The notes under the pieces were generated by a model, which was not told the DNA's origin, ran no database searches, and worked only from the letters and a program-made list of their open reading frames with translations. The translations under genes were made by a program, and so were the position numbers. A DNA stretch of 33,876 bases, taken from NCBI GenBank assembly GCA_019232905.1, contig JAFANA010000020.1, positions 1 through 33,876 of the forward strand, written 5' to 3'. Source of the DNA: Vulcanimicrobiota bacterium. Its GTDB lineage: Bacteria > Vulcanimicrobiota > Vulcanimicrobiia > Vulcanimicrobiales > Vulcanimicrobiaceae. Of this stretch, positions 16,342 through 23,260 are shown in pieces (positions within the stretch are counted from its first letter, which is position 1; each line of letters starts with the position of its first letter).

Positions 16342-16674
16342 ATGATCGAGCTCTTTTACCGGTATCGTGTCCACTCGTCGCAGGAGCGCGCCTTCGAGCA
16401 CGCCTACGGCCCGTCCGGTCCCTGGAGTCTGCTCTTTGCCAAGCATCGCGGGTTTCGCCGGACGCGCCTTTTCCGCCACAAAAAGGAAGCCGGCGTGTAC
16501 GTCTGCATCGATACATGGGACTCGAAAGCGGACTGGGACGCCTTTCGCGCTGAGGCTGCCGACGACTATGCCCGGTTGGACCGGGAGCTACGCATGCTCT
16601 ATCTGGAGGAGCTTCTGATCGGTTACTATGAAGGCGAGGATGAGTATCGAGCACCTTTCGATCGCCTCACATAG
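16342..16674 (+). CDS. ABM-like (antibiotic biosynthesis monooxygenase superfamily) small protein
   Basis: A 110-residue protein with the dimeric alpha/beta-barrel pattern of ABM-domain proteins: strand IELFYRYRV, helix SQERAFEHAYGP, GFRRTRLFRHKKEAGVYVCID, TWDSKADWDAFRAEAADDYARL. ABM proteins include cofactor-free monooxygenases and haem or quinone binders, so substrate and activity are unknown. The ATG lies 3 bases after the propeller stop, preceded by GGAAGCTGAGGG, and it sits just before the STAND-LuxR gene. It is part of the same run. Confidence 0.75.
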   Translation: MIELFYRYRVHSSQERAFEHAYGPSGPWSLLFAKHRGFRRTRLFRHKKEAGVYVCIDTWDSKADWDAFRAEAADDYARLDRELRMLYLEELLIGYYEGEDEYRAPFDRLT

Positions 16675-16680
16675 GAGCCG

Positions 16681-19338
16681 ATGATCCGACCGGTTCGCCC
16701 CGACGGTACTATCGAGACCGGCGGGGTCTTCGTGCCGATCCCACGGCGGCGCGTGCATGACCGCATCGCGTCGGCTGCGATGCAGCGCGTCGTGCTCATC
16801 GTAGCGCCCGCCGGTTACGGCAAGTCGGTTGCGCTGCGCCAGTACCTGGATCTCGTAGACGGACCGCTGGTCCGATTCGACGTGCTTCCCGACAACGCCG
16901 GATTGCTCGGCTTCCTGCGCGGTCTCTCCGACGCGCTCGCCGAGATCGCGCCCGATGCGCGCGAGACGCTTGCCGGTGCCTACGAAAAAAACGCCGCCTC
17001 AGCCTCGCCCGGCGCCGATCTCGCGCTTTGGATGCATTCGCACCTGAAGTCATACCGCGGCGTCATTGCAATCGACGATTTACATGTCGCGCAGGACGAT
17101 CGCGAAGTAACACGATTCCTCGCGTCGCTCATCGACCGCACGAAAGGACGCGTGCAATGGATCATTGCGTCGCGTTCTACGCTCGGGCTTCCGATCGGCA
17201 CGTGGCTTGCGTACGGTGACAGCGATCTCGCGATCGACGAACACGATCTCAAGTTTTCGGTAGAAGAAGCGCGCGATGCGGCACGCGCGTTCCGCCTCGC
17301 GGTGCGTGACGAAGAACTCTACGAACTCTTGAATCTCACCGACGGATGGGCGACGGCGATGACGTTCGCGTTGCGCTCGTCCACGCGTTCCGTCGAGTTG
17401 CGCAACATTTCGTCGATGACGCGCGACATGGTGTACCGGTATCTTGCCGAGCAAGTGTATGAAACGCTCAACGAAGACGAGCGCCGCTTCATTGAAACCG
17501 CCGCGCTCCTCGGCGACATCGACGTCGACATCATGGCGCGCGCCGGTTTCGATCGCTCGTCGGCGATGCTCGACAATTTGCGTCAACGCGTCGCATTCAT
17601 TCACGAGCGCGAACCCGGGCAGTACCGCTTGCACGATCTCTTTCGCGAATTCGCGCTCCATCAACTGAATCTGCGGGGCAAAGATGTCGTTCTCGACTAC
17701 GCCGCGTCGATTGCGCGATCGCTCGAAGAAAAGGGCGATTGGGTCGGCGCCGTTCGACTCTACACGGAAGCGCGCGATACCGCTTCGGTCGATCATCAAC
17801 TCGAGAAGCACGGCCTCGAACTCGTCTCGCGCGGACATGCTGACGATGTCGAGCGTGCGCTCGCGATCCTTGAAGAGTCGGGCCGTGGTGCGACTCCGGT
17901 TTTTGCAATGCTGCGCGGCACGATCGCTATTGCGCGCGGGCGGTACGCCGAAGGCGAGTCGCTGTTGCGTTCGGTTCTCGGACGCCTCGACGATCCGTCG
18001 CTTCGCGCGGATGCGGCGATCCGGCTGTCGCTCATGCTGCTCAATCGCGGCGATGACGTGTCCGAAATTCTTACGGGAATTCTCGCGGACGCGCGCATCG
18101 ACGGAGAGCGTCGGCTCGAAGCCCGGTCGCTGCTTGCGGCGTACTACGGATCTGCGAAACGGGAAGCGGAAGCACGTACCGAGATCGGCATCGTTGAGCG
18201 CGAGATCGCCGCGCTAACGGACCAATCATGTCTTGCGCGCGTCAGCCAGCGCCTCGGATTCGCGTACCTGCGCCTTGGAGACGCGAAGGCGATGGAGAAG
18301 TTGAAAGTTGCCGTCGAGATTGCAACGGCTCGCGGCATGTGGAGTCTGGCTGCGCGCGCATATCAGTTGCTTTCAGCGATCGCGATTTTGAACGAAAATC
18401 AGTCCACGCTCAGTCTCTGGAACGCTCAACAAGCGGCGCTTGCCGCGAGCCGCGCCGGCGATTACTACGACTTGCAGACGTCGCTGCTGACAATTCTCAG
18501 TATCGAAACCCGCCGGGGAAACGCCGAACGCGCGCAGCAAGTCGAACGGCAATTGGGGGAACTCGGTTCGGCGGATTCGTCGCGAGCGCATTACATCAGT
18601 TCCAGTCAAGCGCAACGCCACGCGTGGAACGGGCGCTTCGCGGAAGCGCACCGGCTTTTCGGCAGCGTCCTCGGCCGGCAGGCCTACGAAGCGGACCGCG
18701 TGTTGATTCATTCGCTCTACGCCCTCACGCTTGCGCTCGACGGGCAAGTGCGTCAAAGTGCCGAGGCGGCCGCGATCGCGAGCGACATGCTCGAGCGGAC
18801 CAAAGATATCGCTTCCCATGGTGAGCTTTTGATCGAAGTGTCCCGCTTGTTCGTCATTGCGGCGGAGATCGCGAACGGCCGGCTCACGGTTGCCACGCGG
18901 CTCTTGAAAAAGCCGGCGCGGGCGGACCACGATATCGCCCGCTGCATGCAGACGATTGTCGAGGACCTCTTTCGTGCGGCACGAAGCGCCTCGTATGAAC
19001 CCGAGGAGTTCGCTGCGCGTCTCGAGACGGTGCGGGATTTCGGCCTCGGGGGCTATGCGAAATATTTCTCGCTCGTGCGCGACCATATCGAGTCCCGGCA
19101 CGACGACCGCACCGAGACGGACGTGACCCTCACCCCGTCGGAGTTGCGGATTCTCCGTGCTCTCGCATCAGGGATGTCTCCGAAGGAGATTGCCGCCGAC
19201 ATGGGGCGCTCCGTCTACACGATCCAGACCCACATCCAGAATTTGATCGAGAAACTTGGCTGCCATGGTAGGGCGGAAGCGATTGCAGCAGCCCGCAGAC
19301 GAGGGTTTCTAGCGATCGGCAGTAACGGCTCTACTTAA
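16681..19338 (+). CDS. STAND (MalT-like) ATPase regulator with LuxR HTH
   Basis: An 885-residue LuxR-family regulator of the large ATP-binding (LAL/MalT) type. Walker A VAPAGYGKS is at residues 41-49 and an intact Walker B, VIAIDDLHVA, at about 126. A sensor IIASRSTLGLPI and the LTDGWATAM segment follow. A winged-helix-like region (VYRYLAEQVYETL, then GQYRLHDLFREFAL) precedes a long TPR-like helical domain. The last 70 residues hold the LuxR HTH: LTPSELRILRALASGMSPKE, then RSVYTIQTHIQNLIEKLGC. ATG 16681 is preceded by TAGGAG. Unlike the SARP-type regulator upstream, its ATPase motifs are complete. The hydrophobic peptide ORF and the HD-GYP gene follow directly. Confidence 0.95.
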   Translation: MIRPVRPDGTIETGGVFVPIPRRRVHDRIASAAMQRVVLIVAPAGYGKSVALRQYLDLVDGPLVRFDVLPDNAGLLGFLRGLSDALAEIAPDARETLAGAYEKNAASASPGADLALWMHSHLKSYRGVIAIDDLHVAQDDREVTRFLASLIDRTKGRVQWIIASRSTLGLPIGTWLAYGDSDLAIDEHDLKFSVEEARDAARAFRLAVRDEELYELLNLTDGWATAMTFALRSSTRSVELRNISSMTRDMVYRYLAEQVYETLNEDERRFIETAALLGDIDVDIMARAGFDRSSAMLDNLRQRVAFIHEREPGQYRLHDLFREFALHQLNLRGKDVVLDYAASIARSLEEKGDWVGAVRLYTEARDTASVDHQLEKHGLELVSRGHADDVERALAILEESGRGATPVFAMLRGTIAIARGRYAEGESLLRSVLGRLDDPSLRADAAIRLSLMLLNRGDDVSEILTGILADARIDGERRLEARSLLAAYYGSAKREAEARTEIGIVEREIAALTDQSCLARVSQRLGFAYLRLGDAKAMEKLKVAVEIATARGMWSLAARAYQLLSAIAILNENQSTLSLWNAQQAALAASRAGDYYDLQTSLLTILSIETRRGNAERAQQVERQLGELGSADSSRAHYISSSQAQRHAWNGRFAEAHRLFGSVLGRQAYEADRVLIHSLYALTLALDGQVRQSAEAAAIASDMLERTKDIASHGELLIEVSRLFVIAAEIANGRLTVATRLLKKPARADHDIARCMQTIVEDLFRAARSASYEPEEFAARLETVRDFGLGGYAKYFSLVRDHIESRHDDRTETDVTLTPSELRILRALASGMSPKEIAADMGRSVYTIQTHIQNLIEKLGCHGRAEAIAAARRRGFLAIGSNGST

Positions 19339-19409
19339 AAATCAGTAGGGCGCTCTGCCGTCATGACCCCGTATCGTGTGGATAGTCACTTGTCCAAAAG
19401 GGGTTTGCT

Positions 19410-19499
19410 TTGATCACCGCTGCTGTTCTCGTTGTTGCACTCGTCGCTGCTGCCGCCGTCGGTCAGTGCGATCTTCCTCCGGGCGGAGTAGGCTACTAA
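19410..19499 (+). CDS. 29-residue hydrophobic peptide ORF (unrecognised)
   Basis: This small ORF starts at TTG and reads MITAAVLVVALVAAAAVGQC, then DLPPGGVGY, TAA. It is an uncharged hydrophobic run of about 17 residues, one Cys, and a short Pro/Gly-rich tail. AAGGGG lies exactly 6 bases upstream of the TTG, a strong ribosome binding site. GQC is not a good lipobox. It sits in the 189-base gap between the STAND-LuxR gene and the HD-GYP gene on the same strand. Architecture matches the ORF at 3846-3917: hydrophobic run, single Cys, GG-containing tail, strong Shine-Dalgarno at 6 bases. It may be a signal peptide precursor, a membrane micropeptide or a type I-like toxin. Function unknown. Confidence 0.5.
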   Translation: MITAAVLVVALVAAAAVGQCDLPPGGVGY

Positions 19500-19527
19500 G
19501 CCCTGCGGCCTCCGCGGTTTTTCCACT

Positions 19528-20511
19528 ATGCCCGCCATTCGTACCCTGACGGCCCTCGGGGCGTCGCTCGGTCAAGAGATTCCAGCGCTCGCCGCTAATG
19601 CGGTGAAGCAGTTGACGTTGGCCGCCACGGCCGGTGAGCCGGATGTCGAAAAGTCTCTCGAGGTATTGCTCGATCGTCTGTGCCTGTCGCTGACGCTTGC
19701 GAAACCCGTGGGACTCGTAGCTTGGGCTGAGCGCGAGACGCCCAAGTACGGTCGAGCCGGCGTGATGGATCTCGCCATCGCGGCCACGCACACGATCTCT
19801 ACGGCGGGCCTGTCCTATGACGCCGACCAGCGCCGGTTGCTGGCATTCCTCGACGTGCTGACCCGGGAGGTGGAACGGACCACGCTCGGCGCCGACACGG
19901 AAGAAGCCCAGCCGGCCGGACTCGAAACGACCGACGCGCTGTTGGCGATGCTCGCCGAGCGCGATTACGGCACGTGTTGCCACTCGAAGGCAACGGCGGA
20001 ATGGGCTCGACGGCTAGCCACTGCCATGGGGTGCGATGCCGAAACGACCGAGTTCGTCGAACTCTGCGCGTTGCTCCATGACATCGGAAAGATTTCAACA
20101 CCCGACACGGTGTTGCTGAAAACCGGGCCGCTTACGGCCGGCGAGTGGGAAGTTATGCGCGACCACGCCGCCGCAGGCTCTCGGATTCTCAATCAGATTC
20201 CATCGCTGCAGCGTTGTTCGATCGTCGTGCGCGCGCATCACGAGCGGTTCGACGGCGGCGGATATCCTGACGGACTTACCGGCAGCAGCATCCCGCTCGA
20301 GGCGCGGATCGTTGCGGTCGCCGATGCGTTTCACGCGATGATCAGCGAGCGCCCGTACCGGCGCCCGATACCTCCGCGGCAAGCGCTTCAAATTCTCGAA
20401 GAAGGCCGCGGTTCTCAATGGGATCCCGAGGTGGTGGACGCGATGATCGGCATGTTCCGCCGTCGCACGTCGGCCGTCTCCCAAGAACACGTGCACCTTT
20501 CCTCGGCGTAG
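19528..20511 (+). CDS. HD-GYP-domain cyclic-di-GMP phosphodiesterase
   Basis: A 327-residue protein. The N-terminal 150 residues are helical and unrecognised, and may be a sensory or dimerisation domain. The C-terminal HD-GYP has HDIGK with His184-Asp185, a KTGPLTAGEWEVMRDHAAAG helix, HHERFDGGGYPDGL (from residue 237) with the GYP signature, and AVADAFHAMISERPYR. The metal-binding set looks complete, so hydrolysis of c-di-GMP (to GMP in known members) is expected. The protein has no receiver domain. It follows the STAND-LuxR gene and the peptide ORF, and ends the block with a strong terminator. Confidence 0.94.
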   Translation: MPAIRTLTALGASLGQEIPALAANAVKQLTLAATAGEPDVEKSLEVLLDRLCLSLTLAKPVGLVAWAERETPKYGRAGVMDLAIAATHTISTAGLSYDADQRRLLAFLDVLTREVERTTLGADTEEAQPAGLETTDALLAMLAERDYGTCCHSKATAEWARRLATAMGCDAETTEFVELCALLHDIGKISTPDTVLLKTGPLTAGEWEVMRDHAAAGSRILNQIPSLQRCSIVVRAHHERFDGGGYPDGLTGSSIPLEARIVAVADAFHAMISERPYRRPIPPRQALQILEEGRGSQWDPEVVDAMIGMFRRRTSAVSQEHVHLSSA

Positions 20512-20529
20512 CGTCCATGCCGAGGAAAG
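20497..20529 (+). other. Perfect 11-bp hairpin straddling the HD-GYP stop codon
   Basis: CTTTCCTCGGC (20497-20507) pairs perfectly with GCCGAGGAAAG (20519-20529) around an 11-base loop that contains the stop codon TAG at 20509-20511. There is no T-run behind it. It may stabilise the 3' end or affect termination, and it lies 21 bases before the true terminator. Confidence 0.6.
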
Positions 20530-20550
20530 CCCCGCTATCGGGTGGTGGGC

Positions 20551-20585
20551 AGAGGCGCCGTTTTACGGCGCCTCTTTAATTTTAT
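20551..20585 (+). terminator. Intrinsic terminator after HD-GYP
   Basis: AGAGGCGCCG (20551-20560) and CGGCGCCTCT (20566-20575) form a perfect 10-bp stem with a TTTTA loop, followed by TTAATTTTAT. It closes the regulatory block. Confidence 0.9.
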
Positions 20586-20623
20586 GCCATGCAGTTGGCA
20601 CTCTTCCATGCCAGACTGGCTCC

Positions 20624-21079
20624 ATGAACGACTACGTCATTGGTGCAGGCGCCGTCCTTACCGCAGGTCCCTCCGCGACGATCGCCGGAGCAACGCTCCA
20701 CATGCAAGTCGATCCGCTGCTTGCGCCCACGGTCCGCGCGGCCCTCGTCGACTTCGAATCCTCAGGGAAGGGTGAACTCACCAAAGTCGTCATCGTAGCT
20801 ACCGGGTGGAACGCGCGGCGAGTCCAGCACGATTTAGTTGCGCCGCTGCTTACACGCGGCGAATGCACCCTGACCGACCTGCTCGTCGCGCTCGGCCAGG
20901 CCTCCGGAGCGAGCGACGTGCATGTTTTTGCTCGCTGGCTGGTCGATGACCTGATGAGCGTGAGTGCGACCAGGGCGGGTGTCACGCTCGTTTCGCATCC
21001 GCTCGAGTCCGTCCGGCAAGCCGCACTGATCTCGGGTCAAACATTTTCCCGTTGGCCGTCACCGCTGCGGGCTGCCTAG
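20624..21079 (+). CDS. Unknown 151-residue protein
   Basis: Not recognised. The sequence suggests a mixed alpha/beta fold: ELTKVVIVATGWNARRVQHD, then CTLTDLLVALGQASGASDVH, then AGVTLVSHPLESVRQAALIS. The strand-helix-strand order is Rossmann-like, but no nucleotide-binding glycine motif is present. No signal peptide or membrane segment is visible. It lies alone between the HD-GYP terminator and the two-component genes. No clear Shine-Dalgarno precedes the ATG; a later ATG at residue 27 is possible. Confidence 0.65.
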   Translation: MNDYVIGAGAVLTAGPSATIAGATLHMQVDPLLAPTVRAALVDFESSGKGELTKVVIVATGWNARRVQHDLVAPLLTRGECTLTDLLVALGQASGASDVHVFARWLVDDLMSVSATRAGVTLVSHPLESVRQAALISGQTFSRWPSPLRAA

Positions 21080-21104
21080 GGTATACACGAACGCACCGCC
21101 TCAG

Positions 21105-21124
21105 CGGCCTCCAAGGGGAGGCCG
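21105..21124 (+). other. Hairpin ahead of the response-regulator gene
   Basis: CGGCCTCC and GGAGGCCG form a perfect 8-bp stem with an AAGG loop, 16 bases before the ATG at 21141. There is no T-run. It masks the only strong purine-rich stretch (AAGGGGAGG) in the leader, so it may be a weak terminator for the upstream gene or a leader structure. Confidence 0.5.
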
Positions 21125-21140
21125 AGTAGTATCGGTGTAG

Positions 21141-21833
21141 ATGTTCACCATGGTAAATTCCCGCGTGGCCGTCATCGATGACGACCGCATGGTTCGTGAA
21201 ATGCTCGAGCTCGGGCTCTCACGCGAAGGCTATGACGTCCAGACCGCGGCCGATGGAGTGGCGGCCCTCGATCTCGTGCGCCGTTTCGATCCCGAAGTGA
21301 TCGTGCTCGACATCATGATGCCGAAAATCGACGGCATAACGCTCTTGCCGAAGTTGCGCGAGATCAGCCAGGCGCCGATTCTCATGTTGACGGCCAAAGG
21401 CGGCACCGAAGACAAGGTCCAGAGTTTGAGTTCGGGAGCCGACGATTATCTCGTCAAGCCGTTCGTGTTCGAGGAACTAATCGCGCGGATCCAGGCAAAG
21501 CTCAGGCGCCCGCAGCTCATCGAGGAACACGTGTTACGGTGGCGCGACGTCGCGATGAATCCGCAAACACGCGAAGTCTGGCGGGGCAAGGATGCGGTTG
21601 AACTGACGCAGCGGGAATTCGACCTGCTGCAGGTCTTTATGCGCGAGCCCCGGCGCGTCTTCAGCAAAGATCACTTGCTCGAAATCGTTTGGGGACACGA
21701 TTTCGAGGGCGGTCCGAACATCGTCGAGACGTACATTTCGTACCTTCGCGCGAAGATCGATCGTCCCGGCGAGCGCGGCTCGTTCCTTCGCACGGTTCGA
21801 GGAGTCGGATACGGGCTCTCCCAACAGTCTTAG
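21141..21833 (+). CDS. OmpR/PhoB-family response regulator
   Basis: A 230-residue two-component DNA-binding regulator. The receiver has the acidic pocket (AVIDDDRMVREM), the phospho-acceptor Asp57 in VIVLDIMMPKIDG, Thr in LMLTAKG and Lys in YLVKPF. The C-terminal OmpR-type winged helix shows VELTQREFDLLQVFMREPRR, then VETYISYLRAKID and VRGVGYGL. The second Met, at 21150 (MVNSRVAVIDDD), is an equally possible start. The kinase gene begins 6 bases after its stop, so the pair is surely co-transcribed. A TonB-dependent receptor gene follows and is a plausible target. Confidence 0.96.
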   Translation: MFTMVNSRVAVIDDDRMVREMLELGLSREGYDVQTAADGVAALDLVRRFDPEVIVLDIMMPKIDGITLLPKLREISQAPILMLTAKGGTEDKVQSLSSGADDYLVKPFVFEELIARIQAKLRRPQLIEEHVLRWRDVAMNPQTREVWRGKDAVELTQREFDLLQVFMREPRRVFSKDHLLEIVWGHDFEGGPNIVETYISYLRAKIDRPGERGSFLRTVRGVGYGLSQQS

Positions 21834-21839
21834 GAAACG

Positions 21840-23225
21840 ATGAAGCAATCTCTCGCGTCGCGGCTCTCCGCGATGTACACGACTCTGCTCGGCATCACGA
21901 TTCTTTTGGTGCTGGTGGCTTCGGGCGTTGCGCTCGTGCTCGAGATGACTCGTTTTACCGGCGACATCGTCATCGCCAAACATGAAGAAGCGCGGATCAT
22001 CACCGAGCAAAAGCGCATGGAAGGCCAATCGCTCGAGCAGACGGCGCCCGAACTCGTTCAAGATCTGAGCGGCATCGGTTTGCGTGTTGCGGTCTTCGAT
22101 AACGAGGGCCGGTTTCTCGCGGGCGACAAAGCGCTGCGCCCGAAACTGCTCGATCGTGTCGTCGCGATGAATCAAGGGCGAATCCGGTTGATCTTTCCGG
22201 GGCCGCCGCCGGGCGCACCGATCGAAGGACGCCGTCCGGAACCGCTCGATCTGACGGAAGTCGACGGCGGATATGTCGCGTTCGAACCGTCGATCGCGTT
22301 GTTGCTCGTTTCGCTGTTGCCGTATTGGCGTGTCGTGATCACCATCGCGATCGCCGCCGTACTCGTGTCATGGTTTTTGGGCCGCTTCGTCGCGCGTCAG
22401 GCGCTGCGCCCGGTTACCGAAATTACCGATTCGCTGCGCGCGCTCGCAGCCGGCGACTTCACGCAGCGCCGATTCATGGCGCCCGGCGGTGATGAGATCG
22501 GCGAGTTGACGATGGCATATAACGAGGCCGCGGCGAGCGTTGCCGCCGCAATGGACGAGCGTCGCCAGACCGAAGAGCGCATGCGGCAATTCGTCGCCGA
22601 CGCAGGACATGAATTGCGCACGCCGCTGACGGTAATCGGCGGATACATCGACGTATTGCGTCGCGGCGCCGTTGCCGAGCCGACGATCGCGCGACAGATT
22701 CTCGGGACGATGTCCATCGAGAAGGAGCATATGCGCGGTCTCATCGACCGCCTGATGCGGCTTGCGCGATTGGACTCGGAGACGCCGCCGAATAAGGAGA
22801 CGATCGACCTCGCGCAACTCTTGCGCGACCAGTGCGACGCGGCGCGTCGTGTCGACGATAGCCGGCAGATCGACTACAGCGTCGACGGGGCAGGCACGCT
22901 CGAAGCGGACCGTGCCGAACTGGGTGAAGCGATCTGGAACGTCGTCGAAAACGCCCTGAAGTATGCACCGGACGCGCCCATCCATCTGCGCGCCAGCCGC
23001 CGTAACGGCCACACGACCATCACGGTAAGCGATGAGGGGCCGGGCATGACCGAGTCGGAGCGGATCCACGCGTTCGAGCGGTTCTACCGCGGAGACCAAC
23101 GCGGGGAAATCACGGGAAGCGGCCTCGGTCTTGCGATCGCCAAGCGCGCGGTCGAGCGCGCGGGCGGATCCATCGAACTGCAAAGCGCGCCAAATCACGG
23201 AACCAGCGTCGTGATCACGCTTTAA
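21840..23225 (+). CDS. Membrane sensor histidine kinase (HAMP-HisKA-HATPase)
   Basis: A 461-residue kinase partner of the response regulator just upstream. There are two membrane segments (residues about 13-34, LLGITILLVLVASGVALVL, and about 155-180, ALLLVSLLPYWRVVITIAIA), enclosing an extracytoplasmic loop of about 120 residues rich in Pro (FPGPPPGAP). HAMP follows, then the H-box FVADAGHELRTPL with His257, N-box WNVVENALKYAP, G1 DEGPGM, F-box FERFYRG and G2 GSGLGLAIAK. All catalytic motifs are intact. The ligand of the loop is unknown. Confidence 0.96.
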   Translation: MKQSLASRLSAMYTTLLGITILLVLVASGVALVLEMTRFTGDIVIAKHEEARIITEQKRMEGQSLEQTAPELVQDLSGIGLRVAVFDNEGRFLAGDKALRPKLLDRVVAMNQGRIRLIFPGPPPGAPIEGRRPEPLDLTEVDGGYVAFEPSIALLLVSLLPYWRVVITIAIAAVLVSWFLGRFVARQALRPVTEITDSLRALAAGDFTQRRFMAPGGDEIGELTMAYNEAAASVAAAMDERRQTEERMRQFVADAGHELRTPLTVIGGYIDVLRRGAVAEPTIARQILGTMSIEKEHMRGLIDRLMRLARLDSETPPNKETIDLAQLLRDQCDAARRVDDSRQIDYSVDGAGTLEADRAELGEAIWNVVENALKYAPDAPIHLRASRRNGHTTITVSDEGPGMTESERIHAFERFYRGDQRGEITGSGLGLAIAKRAVERAGGSIELQSAPNHGTSVVITL

Positions 23226-23226
23226 A

Positions 23227-23250
23227 AGACTGCGGTCATATCCTCAGTCT
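23227..23250 (+). other. Weak hairpin between kinase and TonB receptor genes
   Basis: AGACTG (23227-23232) pairs with CAGTCT (23245-23250), with two further pairs after a mismatch. It could act as an attenuator or leader element, but the stem is short and it lacks a T-run. Confidence 0.3.
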
Positions 23251-23260
23251 CTTATCAGCC

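Noticed and set aside
20597-20615. Possible sigma-54 promoter (TGGCAC... ATGCC)
   Set aside because: The GG-to-GC spacing is 11 rather than 10 bases and the -12 element is poor.
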